Shown here: positions 17,572 through 29,945 of the stretch, in pieces
How the letters are laid out: the number at the start of each line of letters is the position of its first letter
How positions within the stretch are numbered: position 1 is the stretch's first letter
NCBI RefSeq assembly: GCF_013416775.1
Contig: NZ_SZVI01000001.1
Span: 124,001 to 188,000, forward strand
DNA length: 64,000 nt
Direction of reading: 5' to 3'
Source: Rhodoferax sp. BLA1
Lineage (GTDB): Bacteria; Pseudomonadota; Gammaproteobacteria; Burkholderiales; Burkholderiaceae_C
The notes under the pieces: model-generated
Told to the model about the DNA's origin: nothing
The model's input: only the letters and a program-made list of their open reading frames with translations
Database searches by the model: none
Made by a program: the position numbers and the translations under genes

Positions 17572-20500
17572 TTATTCGGCTGCAGCGCCCTCACCCAGCT
17601 CAGCTTCAGTTTCACCGGCCAGTTCAGCGGCTTCGGCTTCGGCAATGGCACGACGTTCGGCATCGTCCATGTTTTCACGCACATTGCGCGCTTCGTGGTA
17701 AGCCATACCGGTACCGGCCGGAATCAGACGACCCACGATCACGTTTTCCTTCAGGCCGCGCAACTCGTCGCGTTTGCCCATGATGGCGGCTTCGGTCAAC
17801 ACGCGGGTGGTTTCCTGGAAGGACGCCGCAGAGATGAACGAGTCGGTGGACAACGATGCCTTGGTGATACCCAACAACAGGTTGGTGAACACGGCGGGCA
17901 CTTTGCCTTCGGCGCGCAAGGCGTCGTTGGTGTTGAGCATTTCCGAGCGTTCGACCTGTTCACCATTGATGTAGGTGGAATCACCCGCGGCTTCCACCAC
18001 CACACGACGCAGCATCTGACGCACGATCACTTCAATGTGCTTGTCGTTGATTTTCACGCCCTGCAAGCGGTACACGTCCTGCACTTCATCCACGATGTAG
18101 CGCGCCAGTTCTTCGGCACCCAGCAGGCGCAGGATGTCCTGCGGATCGGCCGGGCCGTCCACCACGGACTCGCCCTTGTTGACGATCTGGCCTTCGTGCA
18201 CCAGGATGTTCTTTTCCTTGGGCACGAGTTCTTCCCAGACCTTGCCTTCGGGGTCGGTGATCTGCAGGCGGATCTTGCCCTTGGTTTCCTTGCCGAAAGA
18301 AATGGTACCGGTCATTTCGGCCAGCACACCCTTGTCCTTGGGTGAACGGGCTTCGAACAACTCAGCCACACGCGGCAGACCACCGGTAATGTCGCGGGTC
18401 TTCTGACCTTCGACCGGGATACGCGCCAGCACTTCGCCAGGGCCCACGTCTTGGCCGTCACGCACTTGCACCAGCGCACCAATTGGGAAGCCGATGGTCA
18501 CCGAGTGGTCGGTGCCGGGGATCTTGACTTCGTTGCCGTTGGCGTCGATCAGCTTGACCTGCGGACGCACCACCTTGGCGGAACCACGGCGTTTCGGGTC
18601 GATCACCACCAGGGTGGACAAACCGGTCACTTCGTCGACCTGTTTGGCAACCGTCAGACCTTCTTCCACATTTTCGAAGTGCGCCTTGCCGGCGAATTCG
18701 GTGATGATGGGACGGGTCAGCGGGTCCCAGTTGGCCAGGATCGTGCCAGCCTTGATGGTCTGATCCGCTTTGATCGTCAGAATCGCGCCGTAAGGCACTT
18801 TATGACGTTCGCGCTCACGGCCATGTTCGTCTTGGATGATGATTTCACCGGAACGGGAAATCACCACCAGGTCGCCCTTGCCATTGGTCACATAACGCAT
18901 GGTGGCGTTGAAACCAATGTTGCCGTTGGACTTGGCTTCCACGCTGGAGGCGATTGCAGCACGCGAGGCCGCACCACCGATGTGGAAAGTCCGCATGGTC
19001 AGCTGGGTACCGGGTTCGCCGATGGACTGCGCAGCAATCACGCCCACGGCTTCACCGCCATTGACTAAGCCGCCGCGGCCCAGGTCACGACCGTAACACT
19101 TGGCACAAATACCAAAGCGGGTTTCGCAGGTCAGCGCGGTACGCACCTTGACTTCGTCCACACCAGCGGTCTCGAGCATTTCAATCGTGTCTTCATCGAG
19201 CATGGTGCCAGCCGGTGCCAGCACCGCGCGGTTTTCCGGATGCAAGATGTCGTCGGCAGCGGTACGGCCCAAGATACGGTCACGCAAGGACTCGATGGTT
19301 TCACCACCTTCAACAATGGCGCGCATCAGATAACCGGCGTGGGTACCGCAATCCTGTTCGGTCACCACCAGATCCTGCGTCACGTCCACCAAACGACGGG
19401 TCAGGTAACCCGAGTTCGCGGTTTTCAATGCGGTATCGGCCAGACCTTTACGCGCACCGTGGGTGGAGATGAAGTACTCCAACACGTTCAGACCTTCGCG
19501 GAAGTTCGCGGTAATAGGCGTTTCAATGATCGAGCCGTCGGGCTTGGCCATCAGACCCCGCATACCGGCCACCTGACGAATCTGCGCTGCAGAACCGCGG
19601 GCACCCGAGTCGGCCATCATGTAGATGGAGTTGAACGACTCTTGTGGCACCTTGTTGCCATGACGGTCAATGACGGTCTCCTTGGAGAGTTGACCCATCA
19701 TCACCTTGGACACTTCGTCACCGGCTTTGCCCCAGATGTCCACCACCTTGTTGTAGCGCTCACCAGCAGTCACCAGACCGGAGGTGTATTGCTGGGCGAT
19801 TTCCTTGACCTCTTTTTCAGCGCGTTCGATGATGCCCGGCTTTTCAGTCGGCACCAACATGTCTTCGATCGAGATCGAGATACCGGCACGGGTTGCCAAG
19901 CGGAAGCCGTATTGCAGCAACTTGTCGGCAAAAATCACCGTTTCCTTCAGACCACATTTGCGGAACGAGGCATTGATGAGTTTGGAGATTTCCTTCTTCT
20001 TGAGCGCCTTGTTGATGAACTCAAACGGCAGGCCCTTGGGCAGAATTTCCGACAACAGGGCACGGCCAGCGGTGGTTTCCCACAGCTTGGTCGAAGGCAC
20101 CAGTTCACCGGTTTCCTTGTTCTTGGTGTACTCGGTCAGGCGGACGTTGATACGTGCACTCATCTCGACTTCACCCGCATCAAAAGCGCGCTGGACTTCG
20201 CTCACATCCGAGAAGATCAGGCCTTCACCCTTGCCGTTGATGCGGTCACGGGTGGTGTAGTACAGGCCCAGCACCACGTCTTGAGACGGCACGATGGACG
20301 GCTCGCCATTGGACGGGAACAACACGTTGTTGGACGCGAGCATCAGGGTGCGGGCTTCCATCTGGGCTTCGACCGACAAAGGCACGTGGACGGCCATCTG
20401 GTCACCGTCAAAGTCGGCATTGAAGGCCGCGCAAACCAGCGGGTGCAGTTGGATCGCCTTGCCTTCGATCAGGATCGGCTCAAAGGCCTGGATGCCCAAA

Positions 20501-21786
20501 CGGTGCAGGGTTGGCGCACGGTTCAGCATCACCGGGTGTTCTTTGATGACCTCTTCCAGAATGTCCCAGACCACCGGCGTGCCGGTTTCGACTTCCTTCT
20601 TGGCCGCCTTGATGGTGGTGGCAATCCCCATGGCTTCCAGGCGCGCGAAGATGAAGGGCTTGAACAATTCCAGCGCCATCAGCTTGGGCAGGCCACACTG
20701 GTGCAGTTTGAGCGTCGGGCCCACGGTGATCACCGAACGGCCGGAGTAATCCACCCGTTTACCCAACAAGTTCTGACGGAAACGACCGCCCTTACCTTTG
20801 ATCATGTCGGCCAGTGATTTCAGCGCACGTTTGTTGGCACCGGTCATGGCTTTGCCGCGACGACCGTTGTCCAGCAAGCTGTCCACCGACTCTTGCAACA
20901 TCCGCTTTTCATTGCGTGCAATGATTTCCGGCGCCTTGAGTTCGAGCAAACGGCGCAGACGGCTGTTGCGGTTGATCACGCGACGGTACAGGTCGTTCAA
21001 ATCCGAGGTGGCGAAACGGCCACCGTCCAGCGGCACGAGCGGGCGCAGGTCGGGCGGCAGCACCGGCAACACGTCCAGCACCATCCACTCGGGCTTGATG
21101 CCAGATTTTTTGAACGCTTCAAGCAGCTTGAGACGCTTGGTATTTTTCTTGATCTTGAGTTCTGAGCCGCTGGGGTCGTTGCGCAGCTTCTCGATTTCGC
21201 TTTCGATATCGAGGTTTTGCAACAATTCCTTGACGCCTTCGGCACCCATCTTGGCCTGGAATTCGTCGCCGTATTCCTTGAACTTGGCGTCGAAGTCGTC
21301 TTCGCTCATGATGCTGAATTTTTTCAGCGGGGTCATGCCGGGGTCAGTGACCACATAAGCTTCAAAGTACAACACGCGTTCGATGTCACGCAGGGTCATG
21401 TCCAGCACCAAGCCCAAACGGCTCGGCAGGGACTTCAGGAACCAGATGTGGGCACAAGGTGCGGCCAGATCAATGTGACCCATGCGTTCACGACGCACCT
21501 TGGTCTGGGTGACTTCAACGCCGCACTTTTCACAGATCACACCACGGTGTTTCAGGCGTTTGTACTTGCCGCACAGGCATTCGTAGTCTTTGATGGGGCC
21601 AAAAATCTTGGCGCAAAACAGACCATCACGTTCAGGCTTGAACGTACGGTAGTTGATGGTTTCGGGCTTTTTCACCTCGCCAAAAGACCACGAGCGGATC
21701 TTTTCGGGCGAAGCCATACCAATCTTGATCGCATCAAAATGTTCGTCGGGCGTGAATTGCTTGAACAGGTCGAGTAATGATTTCAT
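17572..21786 (-). CDS. rpoC: RNA polymerase beta' subunit
   Basis: The catalytic beta' subunit, 1404 residues (E. coli 1407). The N-terminal zinc-binding cysteines are in [20 protein letters not shown], the active-site Mg motif is [18 protein letters not shown], and the second zinc site is in [17 protein letters not shown]. The C-terminus is acidic and Ala/Glu-rich. It is 86 bases downstream of rpoB, with a hairpin in between. Full length and undamaged. Confidence 0.99.
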   Translation of the reverse strand: MKSLLDLFKQFTPDEHFDAIKIGMASPEKIRSWSFGEVKKPETINYRTFKPERDGLFCAKIFGPIKDYECLCGKYKRLKHRGVICEKCGVEVTQTKVRRERMGHIDLAAPCAHIWFLKSLPSRLGLVLDMTLRDIERVLYFEAYVVTDPGMTPLKKFSIMSEDDFDAKFKEYGDEFQAKMGAEGVKELLQNLDIESEIEKLRNDPSGSELKIKKNTKRLKLLEAFKKSGIKPEWMVLDVLPVLPPDLRPLVPLDGGRFATSDLNDLYRRVINRNSRLRRLLELKAPEIIARNEKRMLQESVDSLLDNGRRGKAMTGANKRALKSLADMIKGKGGRFRQNLLGKRVDYSGRSVITVGPTLKLHQCGLPKLMALELFKPFIFARLEAMGIATTIKAAKKEVETGTPVVWDILEEVIKEHPVMLNRAPTLHRLGIQAFEPILIEGKAIQLHPLVCAAFNADFDGDQMAVHVPLSVEAQMEARTLMLASNNVLFPSNGEPSIVPSQDVVLGLYYTTRDRINGKGEGLIFSDVSEVQRAFDAGEVEMSARINVRLTEYTKNKETGELVPSTKLWETTAGRALLSEILPKGLPFEFINKALKKKEISKLINASFRKCGLKETVIFADKLLQYGFRLATRAGISISIEDMLVPTEKPGIIERAEKEVKEIAQQYTSGLVTAGERYNKVVDIWGKAGDEVSKVMMGQLSKETVIDRHGNKVPQESFNSIYMMADSGARGSAAQIRQVAGMRGLMAKPDGSIIETPITANFREGLNVLEYFISTHGARKGLADTALKTANSGYLTRRLVDVTQDLVVTEQDCGTHAGYLMRAIVEGGETIESLRDRILGRTAADDILHPENRAVLAPAGTMLDEDTIEMLETAGVDEVKVRTALTCETRFGICAKCYGRDLGRGGLVNGGEAVGVIAAQSIGEPGTQLTMRTFHIGGAASRAAIASSVEAKSNGNIGFNATMRYVTNGKGDLVVISRSGEIIIQDEHGRERERHKVPYGAILTIKADQTIKAGTILANWDPLTRPIITEFAGKAHFENVEEGLTVAKQVDEVTGLSTLVVIDPKRRGSAKVVRPQVKLIDANGNEVKIPGTDHSVTIGFPIGALVQVRDGQDVGPGEVLARIPVEGQKTRDITGGLPRVAELFEARSPKDKGVLAEMTGTISFGKETKGKIRLQITDPEGKVWEELVPKEKNILVHEGQIVNKGESVVDGPADPQDILRLLGAEELARYIVDEVQDVYRLQGVKINDKHIEVIVRQMLRRVVVEAAGDSTYINGEQVERSEMLNTNDALRAEGKVPAVFTNLLLGITKASLSTDSFISAASFQETTRVLTEAAIMGKRDELRGLKENVIVGRLIPAGTGMAYHEARNVRENMDDAERRAIAEAEAAELAGETEAELGEGAAAE

Positions 21787-21818
21787 GAGACAAATTCCTT
21801 TTAATCAGTGGAAGGCAA

Positions 21819-21844
21819 CATCCGCTCGCAGAGCGAAGCGGATG
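21819..21844 (-). other. rpoB-rpoC intercistronic hairpin
   Basis: CATCCGCT (21819-21826) pairs with AGCGGATG (21837-21844), extended inward by CGC/GCG. There is no T-tract, so it is more likely an mRNA processing or stability element than a terminator. Confidence 0.6.
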
Positions 21845-21872
21845 CCACCCAGCAATACTTTTCGCTATTCAA

Positions 21873-24800
21873 TTAAGAGCGTTCAAGCTCAATATCCAGG
21901 CCCAAGGAACGGATTTCCTTGACCAGCACGTTGAACGACTCGGGCATGCCCGCTTCGATCGAGTGTTCACCCTTGACGATGCTCTCGTAGACCTTGGTAC
22001 GACCCTGAACGTCATCTGACTTGACCGTCAGCATTTCTTGCAAGGTGTAAGACGCGCCATAAGCCTCCAGTGCCCACACTTCCATTTCACCGAAGCGCTG
22101 ACCACCAAACTGGGCTTTACCACCCAGAGGTTGTTGTGTGACCAAGCTGTACGGACCAGTCGAACGGGCGTGCATCTTGTCGTCCACCAAGTGGTGCAGC
22201 TTCAGGTAATGCATGTAACCGACCGTGGTCGGACGCTCGAAGCGGTCACCGGTGCGGCCGTCGTACAGGTAAGCCTGGGTACGGGTTTCAGTCAAGCCCT
22301 TGAGCTTGGCGATGTCGTCCGGGAACGCCAGTTTCAACATGGCGCGGATTTCGTCTTCCGTCGCACCGTCAAACACGGGTGTCGCGAATGGCATACCGGT
22401 GGTGAGGTTCTGCGCCATCTCCAACAACTGGTCGTCGTTGAGTTGGCTCAGGTCTTCCTTGCGGCCGGTCGTGTTGTAGATCTCTTCAAGGAACTTGCGC
22501 AGTTCGGCCACACGGGACTCGGCTTGCAACATGTCACCAATGCGCTGACCAATGCCCTTGCCTGCCCAGCCCAAGTGAACTTCCAGCACCTGACCCACGT
22601 TCATCCGTGACGGCACACCCAACGGGTTCAGCACGATGTCACACGGGGTGCCATCGGCCATGTGCGGCATGTCTTCCACCGGGACGATCTTCGAGACCAC
22701 ACCCTTGTTACCGTGACGGCCGGCCATCTTGTCACCCGGTTGCAGGTGACGCTTGACCGCCACATACACCTTGACCATCTTCAACACACCTGCGGGCAAA
22801 TCGTCACCTTGGGTGAGTTTCTTGCGCTTTTCTTCAAAAGCCAGGTCAAAACTGTGGCGGGTTTGTTCGTTGGAGTTCTTGATGCTCTCCAGTTGCACCG
22901 ACACATCATCTTCAGCCGGACGGATGTCAAACCAGTGGTAACGGTCCACCGAAGCCAAGTACGCTTTGTCGATCTTGGTGCCTTTGGCCAGCTTTTGTGG
23001 GCCGCCATTGGCGACTCTGCCAACCAACAACTTCTCAATTCGGTCAAACGCATCGTTTTCCACAATCCGCAACTGATCGTTCAAGTCCAGGCGGAAGCGT
23101 TTCAGTTCGTCGTCGATGATCTGCTGGGCACGACGGTCGCGCACAATGCCTTCACGGGTGAAGACTTGCACATCGATCACGGTGCCTTGTGAACCTTGGT
23201 CCACACGCAGCGAGGTGTCTTTCACATCGCTGGCTTTTTCACCGAAGATGGCGCGCAGCAGTTTTTCTTCAGGCGTCAGCGTGGTTTCACCCTTGGGTGT
23301 GACCTTGCCCACCAGCACATCGCCAGGTTGCACTTCGGCACCCACGTAGATGATGCCGGATTCGTCCAGACGGTTGAGCTGTTGCTCACTCAGGTTCGGA
23401 ATGTCGCGTGTGATTTCTTCGGCACCCAGCTTGGTGTCGCGCGCCATCACAACCAGCTCTTCGATGTGGATCGAGGTGTAGCGGTCTTCTGCCACGACTC
23501 GTTCGCTGATCAAAATCGAATCTTCGAAGTTGTAGCCGTTCCAGGTCATGAAGCCAATCAGCATGTTCTGGCCCAGGGCCAACTCACCCAGATCGGTGGA
23601 GGCGCCATCCGCAATCACGTCACCCTTGGCCAGCCGATCGCCCTTTTTCACAATCGGACGTTGGTGGATGTTGGTGTTCTGGTTGGAACGTTGGTACTTG
23701 ATCAGGTTGTAGATGTCGACACCGACTTCGCCAGCTTGTGCTTCGGCGTCATTGACACGCACCACCACGCGGGTTGCGTCGACATAGTCCACCACACCAC
23801 CACGGGTTGCCGTCACGACGGTGCCCGAATCAATGGCGGCCACGCGTTCAATACCGGTACCCACCATGGGTTTTTCCGGACGCAGCACCGGCACGGCCTG
23901 ACGCGACATGTTGGCGCCCATCAAGGCGCGGTTCGCATCATCGTGCTCAAGGAACGGCACCAATGAAGCAGCCACCGACACGATCTGTGCGGGCGACACG
24001 TCCATGTACTGCACACGTTCGGCACCCACCAAAATAGATTCACCGGCTTCCCGTGCCGAAATCAGGTCACCCGACAGGCGGCCTTCTTTGTCCAGCGCGG
24101 CGTTGGCCTGGGCGATCACGTATTTGCCTTCTTCGATGGCTGACAGGTAATCGATGTCCATCGTCACCTTGCCATCCACCACGCGGCGATACGGGGTTTC
24201 GATGAACCCATATTCGTTCAAGCGGGCGTACAAAGCCAAGGAGTTGATCAGACCGATGTTCGGACCTTCGGGCGTTTCAATCGGGCACACACGGCCGTAA
24301 TGGGTCACGTGCACGTCACGCACTTCAAAACCTGCACGTTCGCGGGTCAAACCACCTGGGCCAAGAGCAGAGACACGACGCTTGTGGGTGATTTCCGACA
24401 GCGGGTTGGTCTGGTCCATGAATTGCGACAACTGCGACGCACCAAAGAACTCTTTCAAAGCAGCTGAAATCGGCTTGCTGTTGATCAGGTCGTGCGGCAT
24501 CAGAGGTTCTTGCTCCGCCTGACCCAGACGTTCTTTCACGGCCTTCTCAATACGGGCCAGGCCCATGCGGTATTGGTTTTCGGCCAATTCGCCCACACAA
24601 CGCACACGGCGGTTACCCAAATGGTCGATATCGTCCACTTCGCCATGGCCGTTACGCAAGTCAACCAGAATCTTGACCACAGCCAAAATATCTTCGTTGG
24701 TCAACACCATCGGGCCAGTCGACTCAGGACGCCCCATTTTGGCATTGAACTTCATCCGACCAACACGCGACAAGTCATAGGTGTCGGGGTTGTAGAACAA

Positions 24801-25985
24801 GCGCTGGAACAAAGCTTGCACAGCATCTTCTGTTGGCGGCTCGCCAGGGCGCATCATGCGGTAGATCGCCACACGGGCGGCGAACTCGTCAACGGTTTCG
24901 TCGGTGCGCAAGGTCTGAGAGATATATGCGCCTTGATCCAACTCATTGGTGTAGATACACGCCAGATCCTGCACACCCGAGGTGCGCAGTTTCTTGAGCA
25001 AGGCTTCGGTCAATTCTTCATTGGCTTTGGCCAGAATTTCACCGGTGTCGCCATCCACCACATTGCGGGCCACAACACGGCCAATGAGGAAATCCTCAGG
25101 CACCGACACGTGGGTGGTAGCAGATTGCTCCATCTCGCGGGTATGGCGCGCCGTGATACGTTTGTCCTTGGCGACAACTACCTTGCCGTTTTTGTCGGTG
25201 ATGTCAAAACGTGCAACTTCACCGCGCAGGCGTTCGGCCACGAACTCCATCTGCGCACCACTGTCCATCAAGCGGAAGTTGTCGTTGACGAAGAAGTTGG
25301 CCAGGATGGATTCGTGGTTCAAGCCGATGGCTTTCAACAGGATCGTCACCGGCATCTTGCGGCGGCGGTCCACCCGGAAGTACAGAATGTCTTTCGGGTC
25401 AAACTCAAAGTCCAGCCAGGAACCGCGGTAGGGAATGATGCGTGCCGAGAACAGCAACTTGCCGGAGCTATGGGTTTTACCCTTGTCATGCTCAAAAAAC
25501 ACGCCAGGAGAACGGTGCAACTGCGACACGATGACGCGTTCGGTTCCATTGATGACGAAAGAGCCCTTTTCAGTCATCAAGGGCACCTCGCCCATGTACA
25601 CCTCTTGCTCCTTGACCTCTTTAACGACCTTGTTCTGCGTCGTGGAAGACTCGCGGTCATAAATGATCAACTGCACCTTGGCGCGAACGGCCGAGGCGTA
25701 GGTCAAACCACGGGTTTGGCACTCGCGCACATCAAACGCTGGTTTCGCCAGGTTGTATTCGAGGTACTTCATCTCGACAAAACCATTGTGCGAGACGATC
25801 GGGAAGGCTGCACTGAAGGCAGCCTGCAGGCCTTCGGTCGAACGCTTCTTGGGAGCAACATCAGATTGCAGAAACGCGGTATATGCGTCCTTTTGCATCT
25901 GCAACAGGTAAGGAATTTCAAGCACGCTGTCGCGATTGCCAAAATTTTTACGGATTCGTTTGCGTTCGGTGTATGAGTAAGCCAT
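21873..25985 (-). CDS. rpoB: RNA polymerase beta subunit
   Basis: The beta subunit, 1370 residues (E. coli 1342). Recognisable parts are the N-terminal [12 protein letters not shown], the rifampicin pocket region [33 protein letters not shown] (positions given here by sequence only; wild-type residues as in sensitive strains), and the C-terminal [24 protein letters not shown] split around the clamp. The start is [10 protein letters not shown] at 25985; an upstream in-frame start would add five residues without family support. It lies downstream of rplL across a 284-base gap with a hairpin near rplL. Confidence 0.99.
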   Translation of the reverse strand: MAYSYTERKRIRKNFGNRDSVLEIPYLLQMQKDAYTAFLQSDVAPKKRSTEGLQAAFSAAFPIVSHNGFVEMKYLEYNLAKPAFDVRECQTRGLTYASAVRAKVQLIIYDRESSTTQNKVVKEVKEQEVYMGEVPLMTEKGSFVINGTERVIVSQLHRSPGVFFEHDKGKTHSSGKLLFSARIIPYRGSWLDFEFDPKDILYFRVDRRRKMPVTILLKAIGLNHESILANFFVNDNFRLMDSGAQMEFVAERLRGEVARFDITDKNGKVVVAKDKRITARHTREMEQSATTHVSVPEDFLIGRVVARNVVDGDTGEILAKANEELTEALLKKLRTSGVQDLACIYTNELDQGAYISQTLRTDETVDEFAARVAIYRMMRPGEPPTEDAVQALFQRLFYNPDTYDLSRVGRMKFNAKMGRPESTGPMVLTNEDILAVVKILVDLRNGHGEVDDIDHLGNRRVRCVGELAENQYRMGLARIEKAVKERLGQAEQEPLMPHDLINSKPISAALKEFFGASQLSQFMDQTNPLSEITHKRRVSALGPGGLTRERAGFEVRDVHVTHYGRVCPIETPEGPNIGLINSLALYARLNEYGFIETPYRRVVDGKVTMDIDYLSAIEEGKYVIAQANAALDKEGRLSGDLISAREAGESILVGAERVQYMDVSPAQIVSVAASLVPFLEHDDANRALMGANMSRQAVPVLRPEKPMVGTGIERVAAIDSGTVVTATRGGVVDYVDATRVVVRVNDAEAQAGEVGVDIYNLIKYQRSNQNTNIHQRPIVKKGDRLAKGDVIADGASTDLGELALGQNMLIGFMTWNGYNFEDSILISERVVAEDRYTSIHIEELVVMARDTKLGAEEITRDIPNLSEQQLNRLDESGIIYVGAEVQPGDVLVGKVTPKGETTLTPEEKLLRAIFGEKASDVKDTSLRVDQGSQGTVIDVQVFTREGIVRDRRAQQIIDDELKRFRLDLNDQLRIVENDAFDRIEKLLVGRVANGGPQKLAKGTKIDKAYLASVDRYHWFDIRPAEDDVSVQLESIKNSNEQTRHSFDLAFEEKRKKLTQGDDLPAGVLKMVKVYVAVKRHLQPGDKMAGRHGNKGVVSKIVPVEDMPHMADGTPCDIVLNPLGVPSRMNVGQVLEVHLGWAGKGIGQRIGDMLQAESRVAELRKFLEEIYNTTGRKEDLSQLNDDQLLEMAQNLTTGMPFATPVFDGATEDEIRAMLKLAFPDDIAKLKGLTETRTQAYLYDGRTGDRFERPTTVGYMHYLKLHHLVDDKMHARSTGPYSLVTQQPLGGKAQFGGQRFGEMEVWALEAYGASYTLQEMLTVKSDDVQGRTKVYESIVKGEHSIEAGMPESFNVLVKEIRSLGLDIELERS

Positions 25986-26224
25986 GAAATCTCCGGGCAA
26001 CTGAGGAACCTGGCGGGTCCTGGACGACTTTTTTCTTGGCGATTGGCCGCTACCAATCTATGGCGGACAGTTGCACCTTGCGTGCAACCCGAACCAAGGC
26101 ATCTTCTTCTGTCGGGATGAGAAGACACTGAAAAACGATTGTTTGCTAGGTTTTGAACTAGCTTTTTTAGGCTAGCCAATGGGGCAAAAAATGGCTTTAC
26201 GGTGCGTTCTTTAGAAACACCAAA

Positions 26225-26253
26225 GGCTGGAGGCCTTTGACAGCACTCCAGCC
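26225..26253 (-). other. rplL-rpoB hairpin, likely partial terminator
   Basis: GGCTGGAG (26225-26232) and CTCCAGCC (26246-26253) form a perfect 8-bp stem, flanked by CAAA/CTTTG that extend it with one bulge. On the minus strand it lies 17 bases after the rplL stop and lacks a strong T-tract. In E. coli a partial terminator at this place sets the ratio of ribosomal protein to RNA polymerase synthesis. The rest of the 25986-26269 gap shows no gene. Confidence 0.6.
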
Positions 26254-26269
26254 CTTTGACCTAACTCAA

Positions 26270-26644
26270 TTATTTGAGTTCAGCCTTGGCACCAGCTTCA
26301 ATCAATTTCTTCAGAGCGGCATCAGCGTCAGCCTTGGCCACGCCTTCCTTGACGTTCTTCGGAGCGCCGTCAACCAGGTCTTTCGCTTCCTTGAGACCCA
26401 GACCGGTGATTTCACGCACGGCCTTGATGACCGACACCTTTTGGGCGCCTGCATCCAGCAGAACAACGTTGAACTCAGTCTTTTCTTCGGCAACTGCAGC
26501 AGCAGCACCGCCGCCAGCAGCGGGAGCCGACATGGCTGCTGCGCTCACACCAAATTTCTCTTCGATGGCTTTCACCAGATCGTTGAGTTCCATGACCGTC
26601 ATGCTGTCGAGCGCGGTCAAAAATGCGTCTTTATCGAATGCCAT
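26270..26644 (-). CDS. rplL: 50S ribosomal protein L7/L12
   Basis: Stalk protein of the large subunit, 124 residues. It has the N-terminal dimerisation helices ([20 protein letters not shown]), the Ala/Gly hinge ([18 protein letters not shown]) and the C-terminal factor-binding domain ([20 protein letters not shown]). Four copies bind L10. It is 43 bases downstream of rplJ. Confidence 0.98.
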   Translation of the reverse strand: MAFDKDAFLTALDSMTVMELNDLVKAIEEKFGVSAAAMSAPAAGGGAAAAVAEEKTEFNVVLLDAGAQKVSVIKAVREITGLGLKEAKDLVDGAPKNVKEGVAKADADAALKKLIEAGAKAELK

Positions 26645-26687
26645 TTTGATTTCCTAACAATATTGATTACTAAATGCCGCAAGCGGA

Positions 26688-27209
26688 TCAGGCTGCCACG
26701 GCTTCGGCGGGTGCTTCTGCACCGCCGCCTTTTTGCTCTGCCAGAGCCGCCAACACGCGCGCGGTGCGCGAAATAGGCGACTGCATCAAGCCCAACAACT
26801 GCGCCAACAACACTTCCTTGGAAGGGATACTGGCCAACTGCTTCACACCCTCGACGTCCAGAGCTTTACCGCCATATGCACCACCACGAATCACCAACTT
26901 GGCATTGGTTTTCGCGAAATCAGCCACCACTTTCGCGGCAGCGACTGCATCTTCAGAAAAGCCATAGATCAGCGGCCCGGTCATCTGGGCAGACACAACT
27001 TCAAAGCTGCTGCCGGCAACAGCACGGCGAGCCAAGGTGTTTTTCAACACGCTGAGGCTAACGCCATTGCTGCGCGCGGTGGAGCGCAATTTGGTCATGT
27101 CGGCAACCGTGATACCCCGGTATTCCGCCATCACGAGCGTTTGAGCTTTAGCGGCGAGGCCAGTCACATCACTGATGACCGCTTCTTTCTCACTGCGATT
27201 TAAACTCAA
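26688..27209 (-). CDS. rplJ: 50S ribosomal protein L10
   Basis: Stalk base protein, 173 residues, which anchors L7/L12 to 23S rRNA and autoregulates rplJL translation. The N-terminus [15 protein letters not shown] and the RNA-binding segment [23 protein letters not shown] are typical, and the C-terminal helix carries the L12 sites. AAGGAG precedes the ATG. Its 260-base leader probably holds the L10 target. Confidence 0.98.
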   Translation of the reverse strand: MSLNRSEKEAVISDVTGLAAKAQTLVMAEYRGITVADMTKLRSTARSNGVSLSVLKNTLARRAVAGSSFEVVSAQMTGPLIYGFSEDAVAAAKVVADFAKTNAKLVIRGGAYGGKALDVEGVKQLASIPSKEVLLAQLLGLMQSPISRTARVLAALAEQKGGGAEAPAEAVAA

Positions 27210-27469
27210 GGTCTACTCCTTCAAAATGTGCCTTCGGGCAAAGATCAAATCCATGCCACCCAACACGCCATATTTCAGCGACCAACTGTTAAGAAACCCA
27301 ACGATTCTTTAGCAGCGGGGTCGCCATCTGCGTTGGCGAGTGATTCATTAAGTGCAAACATTGCAAAGCAAATCATGCACACCAACGGTCTTGGATGGCC
27401 TGCTGACATCTTGCGACATCAGCAACCCACCACACCAGGCACCCTTTTCAGGACGCCCAATTTTTCACA
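27210..27469 (-). promoter_or_regulatory. rplJ leader region
   Basis: A 260-base gap between rplA and rplJ without a gene. In enterobacteria this position holds the L10 leader where L10-L12 binds and represses translation, plus the rplJ promoter. I see no clear -35/-10 pair by eye and infer the leader from position and length. Confidence 0.4.
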
Positions 27470-28165
27470 TCAAGCGGCGATGGTTTGCAAATCAACGCGG
27501 ACACCGACACCCATCGTGCTGGACACGGCAACTTTGCGCAAATACAAACCCTTGCTTGTTGCAGGCTTGGCTTTAGCCAACGCATCAACCAATGCCGCCA
27601 AGTTGCCTTGCAGCTTGTCGTTGTCAAAAGAACGACGGCCAATGGTGGAATGCACAATACCGGCTTTGTCCACACGGAACTGCACTTGACCGGCCTTGGC
27701 GTTGCGAACCGCGGTTGCCACATCAGGCGTCACTGTGCCGACCTTGGGGTTAGGCATCAAACCACGTGGGCCCAGGATTTGACCCAGAGTACCAACGATA
27801 CGCATGGCGTCAGGTGCGGCAATCACAACATCAAAAGGCATGTCACCGGCCTTGACCATGGCAGCCAGATCATCCATACCCACGATGTCGGCACCAGCAG
27901 CTTTGGCTTCTTCAGCCTTAGCACCTTGGGCGAACACAGCCACACGTTTGGTTTTGCCTGTGCCATTGGGGAGCACCACAGCGCCACGCACCACTTGGTC
28001 AGACTTCTTGGCGTCAATGCCAAGTTGAACCGCCACGTCAATCGACTCGTCGAACTTGGCATTGGCGCATTCTTTCACCAAACCAAGCGCGTCACCCAGG
28101 GCGTACAGCTTGCTGCTGTCGACCTTACCTTGGAAGGCCTTTTGTTTTTTAGTCAAGCGTGACAT
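27470..28165 (-). CDS. rplA: 50S ribosomal protein L1
   Basis: L1 stalk protein, 231 residues. It has [20 protein letters not shown] and [22 protein letters not shown] typical of L1. It also acts as translational repressor of the rplKA mRNA. The ATG directly follows the rplK stop, showing tight coupling. Confidence 0.98.
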   Translation of the reverse strand: MSRLTKKQKAFQGKVDSSKLYALGDALGLVKECANAKFDESIDVAVQLGIDAKKSDQVVRGAVVLPNGTGKTKRVAVFAQGAKAEEAKAAGADIVGMDDLAAMVKAGDMPFDVVIAAPDAMRIVGTLGQILGPRGLMPNPKVGTVTPDVATAVRNAKAGQVQFRVDKAGIVHSTIGRRSFDNDKLQGNLAALVDALAKAKPATSKGLYLRKVAVSSTMGVGVRVDLQTIAA

Positions 28166-28597
28166 TTAGACACCCTCCACATTCACGCCCATCGAGCGAG
28201 CTGAGCCAGCAATCGTCCGAACCGCGGCATCCATGTCAGCAGCAGTCAGGTCCTTCATCTTGGTCTTGGCGATTTCTTCGAGCTGAGCGCGTGTGATCTT
28301 GCCGACCTTGGTCTTGAGCGCGTTGGCTGAACCCTTGTCAATCTTGACAGCCTTTTTGATCAAAATGGATGACGGGGGCGACTTGATGACAAAAGTGAAA
28401 CTCTTGTCAGCAAAAGCCGTGATCACCACAGGCAAAGGCAGACCTGGCTCAACACCTTGGGTTTGCGCATTAAATGCCTTGCAAAACTCCATGATGTTCA
28501 AACCACGCTGACCCAACGCTGGACCAATGGGGGGGGATGGATTGGCTTTGCCTGCTGGTACTTGCAGTTTGACAAAACCGACGATTTTTTTCGCCAT
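28166..28597 (-). CDS. rplK: 50S ribosomal protein L11
   Basis: L11 of the GTPase-associated centre, 143 residues. The N-terminal domain has [20 protein letters not shown] and the C-terminal rRNA-binding domain ends [13 protein letters not shown]. It is needed for RelA activation and factor binding. A 163-base gap separates it from nusG, so a promoter may lie there, though none is clear by eye. Confidence 0.98.
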   Translation of the reverse strand: MAKKIVGFVKLQVPAGKANPSPPIGPALGQRGLNIMEFCKAFNAQTQGVEPGLPLPVVITAFADKSFTFVIKSPPSSILIKKAVKIDKGSANALKTKVGKITRAQLEEIAKTKMKDLTAADMDAAVRTIAGSARSMGVNVEGV

Positions 28598-28760
28598 GGT
28601 TTACTCCTGACGGGTACTAACGCCGAGGCTTGTTTTCAACAAACACTGGCTCCCCGGTATTAACGACTCCACTTATCAGCATTCACACCGAGTCGGAAAG
28701 TGCGAACGCCTCTAGCAAAGCGGACAAAGGGAACCCCCATCCACCAAGCAATAATTCAAC

Positions 28761-29369
28761 TCAGGTTTTTTCGACTTGCGAAAACTCCAACTCAACAGGT
28801 GTGGAGCGACCAAAAATAGTCACAGCAACACGAACTTTGCTCTTGTCGTAATTAACTTCTTCCACCGACCCATTAAAGTCAGCAAAAGGACCTTCTTTGA
28901 CACGCACAAATTCACCCACCACAAATTCAATTTTGTGACGGGGCTTTTCTGTACCCTCCTGCATCTGGCTAACGATCTTCAAGACCTCAGCTTCAGAAAT
29001 TGGAGAAGGACGAGTCTTACCACCACCCACAAAACCAGTGACCTTATTGGTGTGCTTTACCAAGTGCCATGTGTCATCGTCCATGACCATTTCCACCAGA
29101 ACATAGCCTGGAAAAAATTTGCGCTCGGTGGTTTTTTTCTGACCATTCTTGATTTCAACCACTTCTTCCATGGGAACCAGAATGCGTCCAAATTTGGCTT
29201 GCATACCTGCACGGTTGATGCGCTCAAGAATATTGCGCTCAACCGCTTTTTCCATGCCGGAATACGCATGAACAACATACCAACGCAAATCTGGATTGGT
29301 AGGTGCGGTAGCCAGGGTTTGTGCCGCAGTGGGCAAACCCGGAACAGGTTCTGCTACAACATCGTTCAT
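28761..29369 (-). CDS. nusG: Transcription antitermination factor NusG
   Basis: Processivity factor that binds RNA polymerase and links it to Rho or the ribosome; 202 residues. The NGN domain starts at [18 protein letters not shown], the PGYVLVEM strand follows, and the C-terminal KOW domain has [17 protein letters not shown] place the start at the ATG at 29369, whose A overlaps the secE stop (TAATG) and which has GGA seven bases upstream; an in-frame ATG four codons earlier is possible. Confidence 0.97.
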   Translation of the reverse strand: MNDVVAEPVPGLPTAAQTLATAPTNPDLRWYVVHAYSGMEKAVERNILERINRAGMQAKFGRILVPMEEVVEIKNGQKKTTERKFFPGYVLVEMVMDDDTWHLVKHTNKVTGFVGGGKTRPSPISEAEVLKIVSQMQEGTEKPRHKIEFVVGEFVRVKEGPFADFNGSVEEVNYDKSKVRVAVTIFGRSTPVELEFSQVEKT

Positions 29370-29752
29370 TATTTTTTCCATCCAAGGATCAGGTCGTAAA
29401 ACACCCATTCAAGCGTTTTGTCTGTCAGCCACAAAAACAAAGCCATGACAAAAACAAACCCAAACACATACAAGGTCATTTGAATAGCCTCGCGCCGTGT
29501 TGGCCAGACAACCTTCTTGATTTCACGCACCGAATCTTGACCAAAAGCAGTCAGCGCCTTGCCAGATTCCGATGCCAAGAAGACGACGGTCGCCACCGCC
29601 AGACCCACCAAGAGACCCAACCACTGGTACAGCGGACCCTGTTTGGCCAAAACGTAGTAAGCAACCAGCGACAAAATCACCAAAACAACAGCCGCCGCCA
29701 ATTTGGCTTTGTCTGCAGTGGTGTTGACGGTTTGAACTTGAGGAGTAGCCAT
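29369..29752 (-). CDS. secE: Preprotein translocase subunit SecE
   Basis: Essential part of the SecYEG channel in the inner membrane; 127 residues. It has three predicted membrane helices (about 16-36, 42-60, 95-115), as in enterobacterial SecE, and the conserved cytoplasmic helix [19 protein letters not shown] before the last one. It overlaps nusG by one base. Confidence 0.97.
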   Translation of the reverse strand: MATPQVQTVNTTADKAKLAAAVVLVILSLVAYYVLAKQGPLYQWLGLLVGLAVATVVFLASESGKALTAFGQDSVREIKKVVWPTRREAIQMTLYVFGFVFVMALFLWLTDKTLEWVFYDLILGWKK

Positions 29753-29809
29753 TGTCAGTTGATGTCGAGCATGTTAGTTAGCCGTATTTTTGGCGCTTCC
29801 CAGACGCAC

Positions 29810-29835
29810 AAGCCCGCCGTTTTCACAGCGGGCTT
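29810..29835 (-). other. Hairpin between secE and tRNA-Trp
   Basis: AAGCCCGC (29810-29817) pairs with GCGGGCTT (29828-29835). The T-tract is on the plus strand, not the minus strand, so it is not a classic terminator for tuf/tRNA-Trp. It may mark the 3' side of tRNA processing or terminate antisense transcripts. Confidence 0.5.
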
Positions 29836-29861
29836 TTTAGCCACCTCTTGGCCAATTCAGG

Positions 29862-29937
29862 TGGCAGGGGCAGTAGGAATCGAACCTACAACCTTCGGTT
29901 TTGGAGACCGACGCTCTGCCAATTGAGCTATACCCCT
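29862..29937 (-). tRNA. tRNA-Trp (CCA)
   Basis: A 76-base cloverleaf with encoded CCA, acceptor AGGGGTA, anticodon loop CTCCAAA and T-loop TTCGATT. It lies between tuf and secE, as in most proteobacteria. Confidence 0.96.
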
Positions 29938-29945
29938 ACTGACAA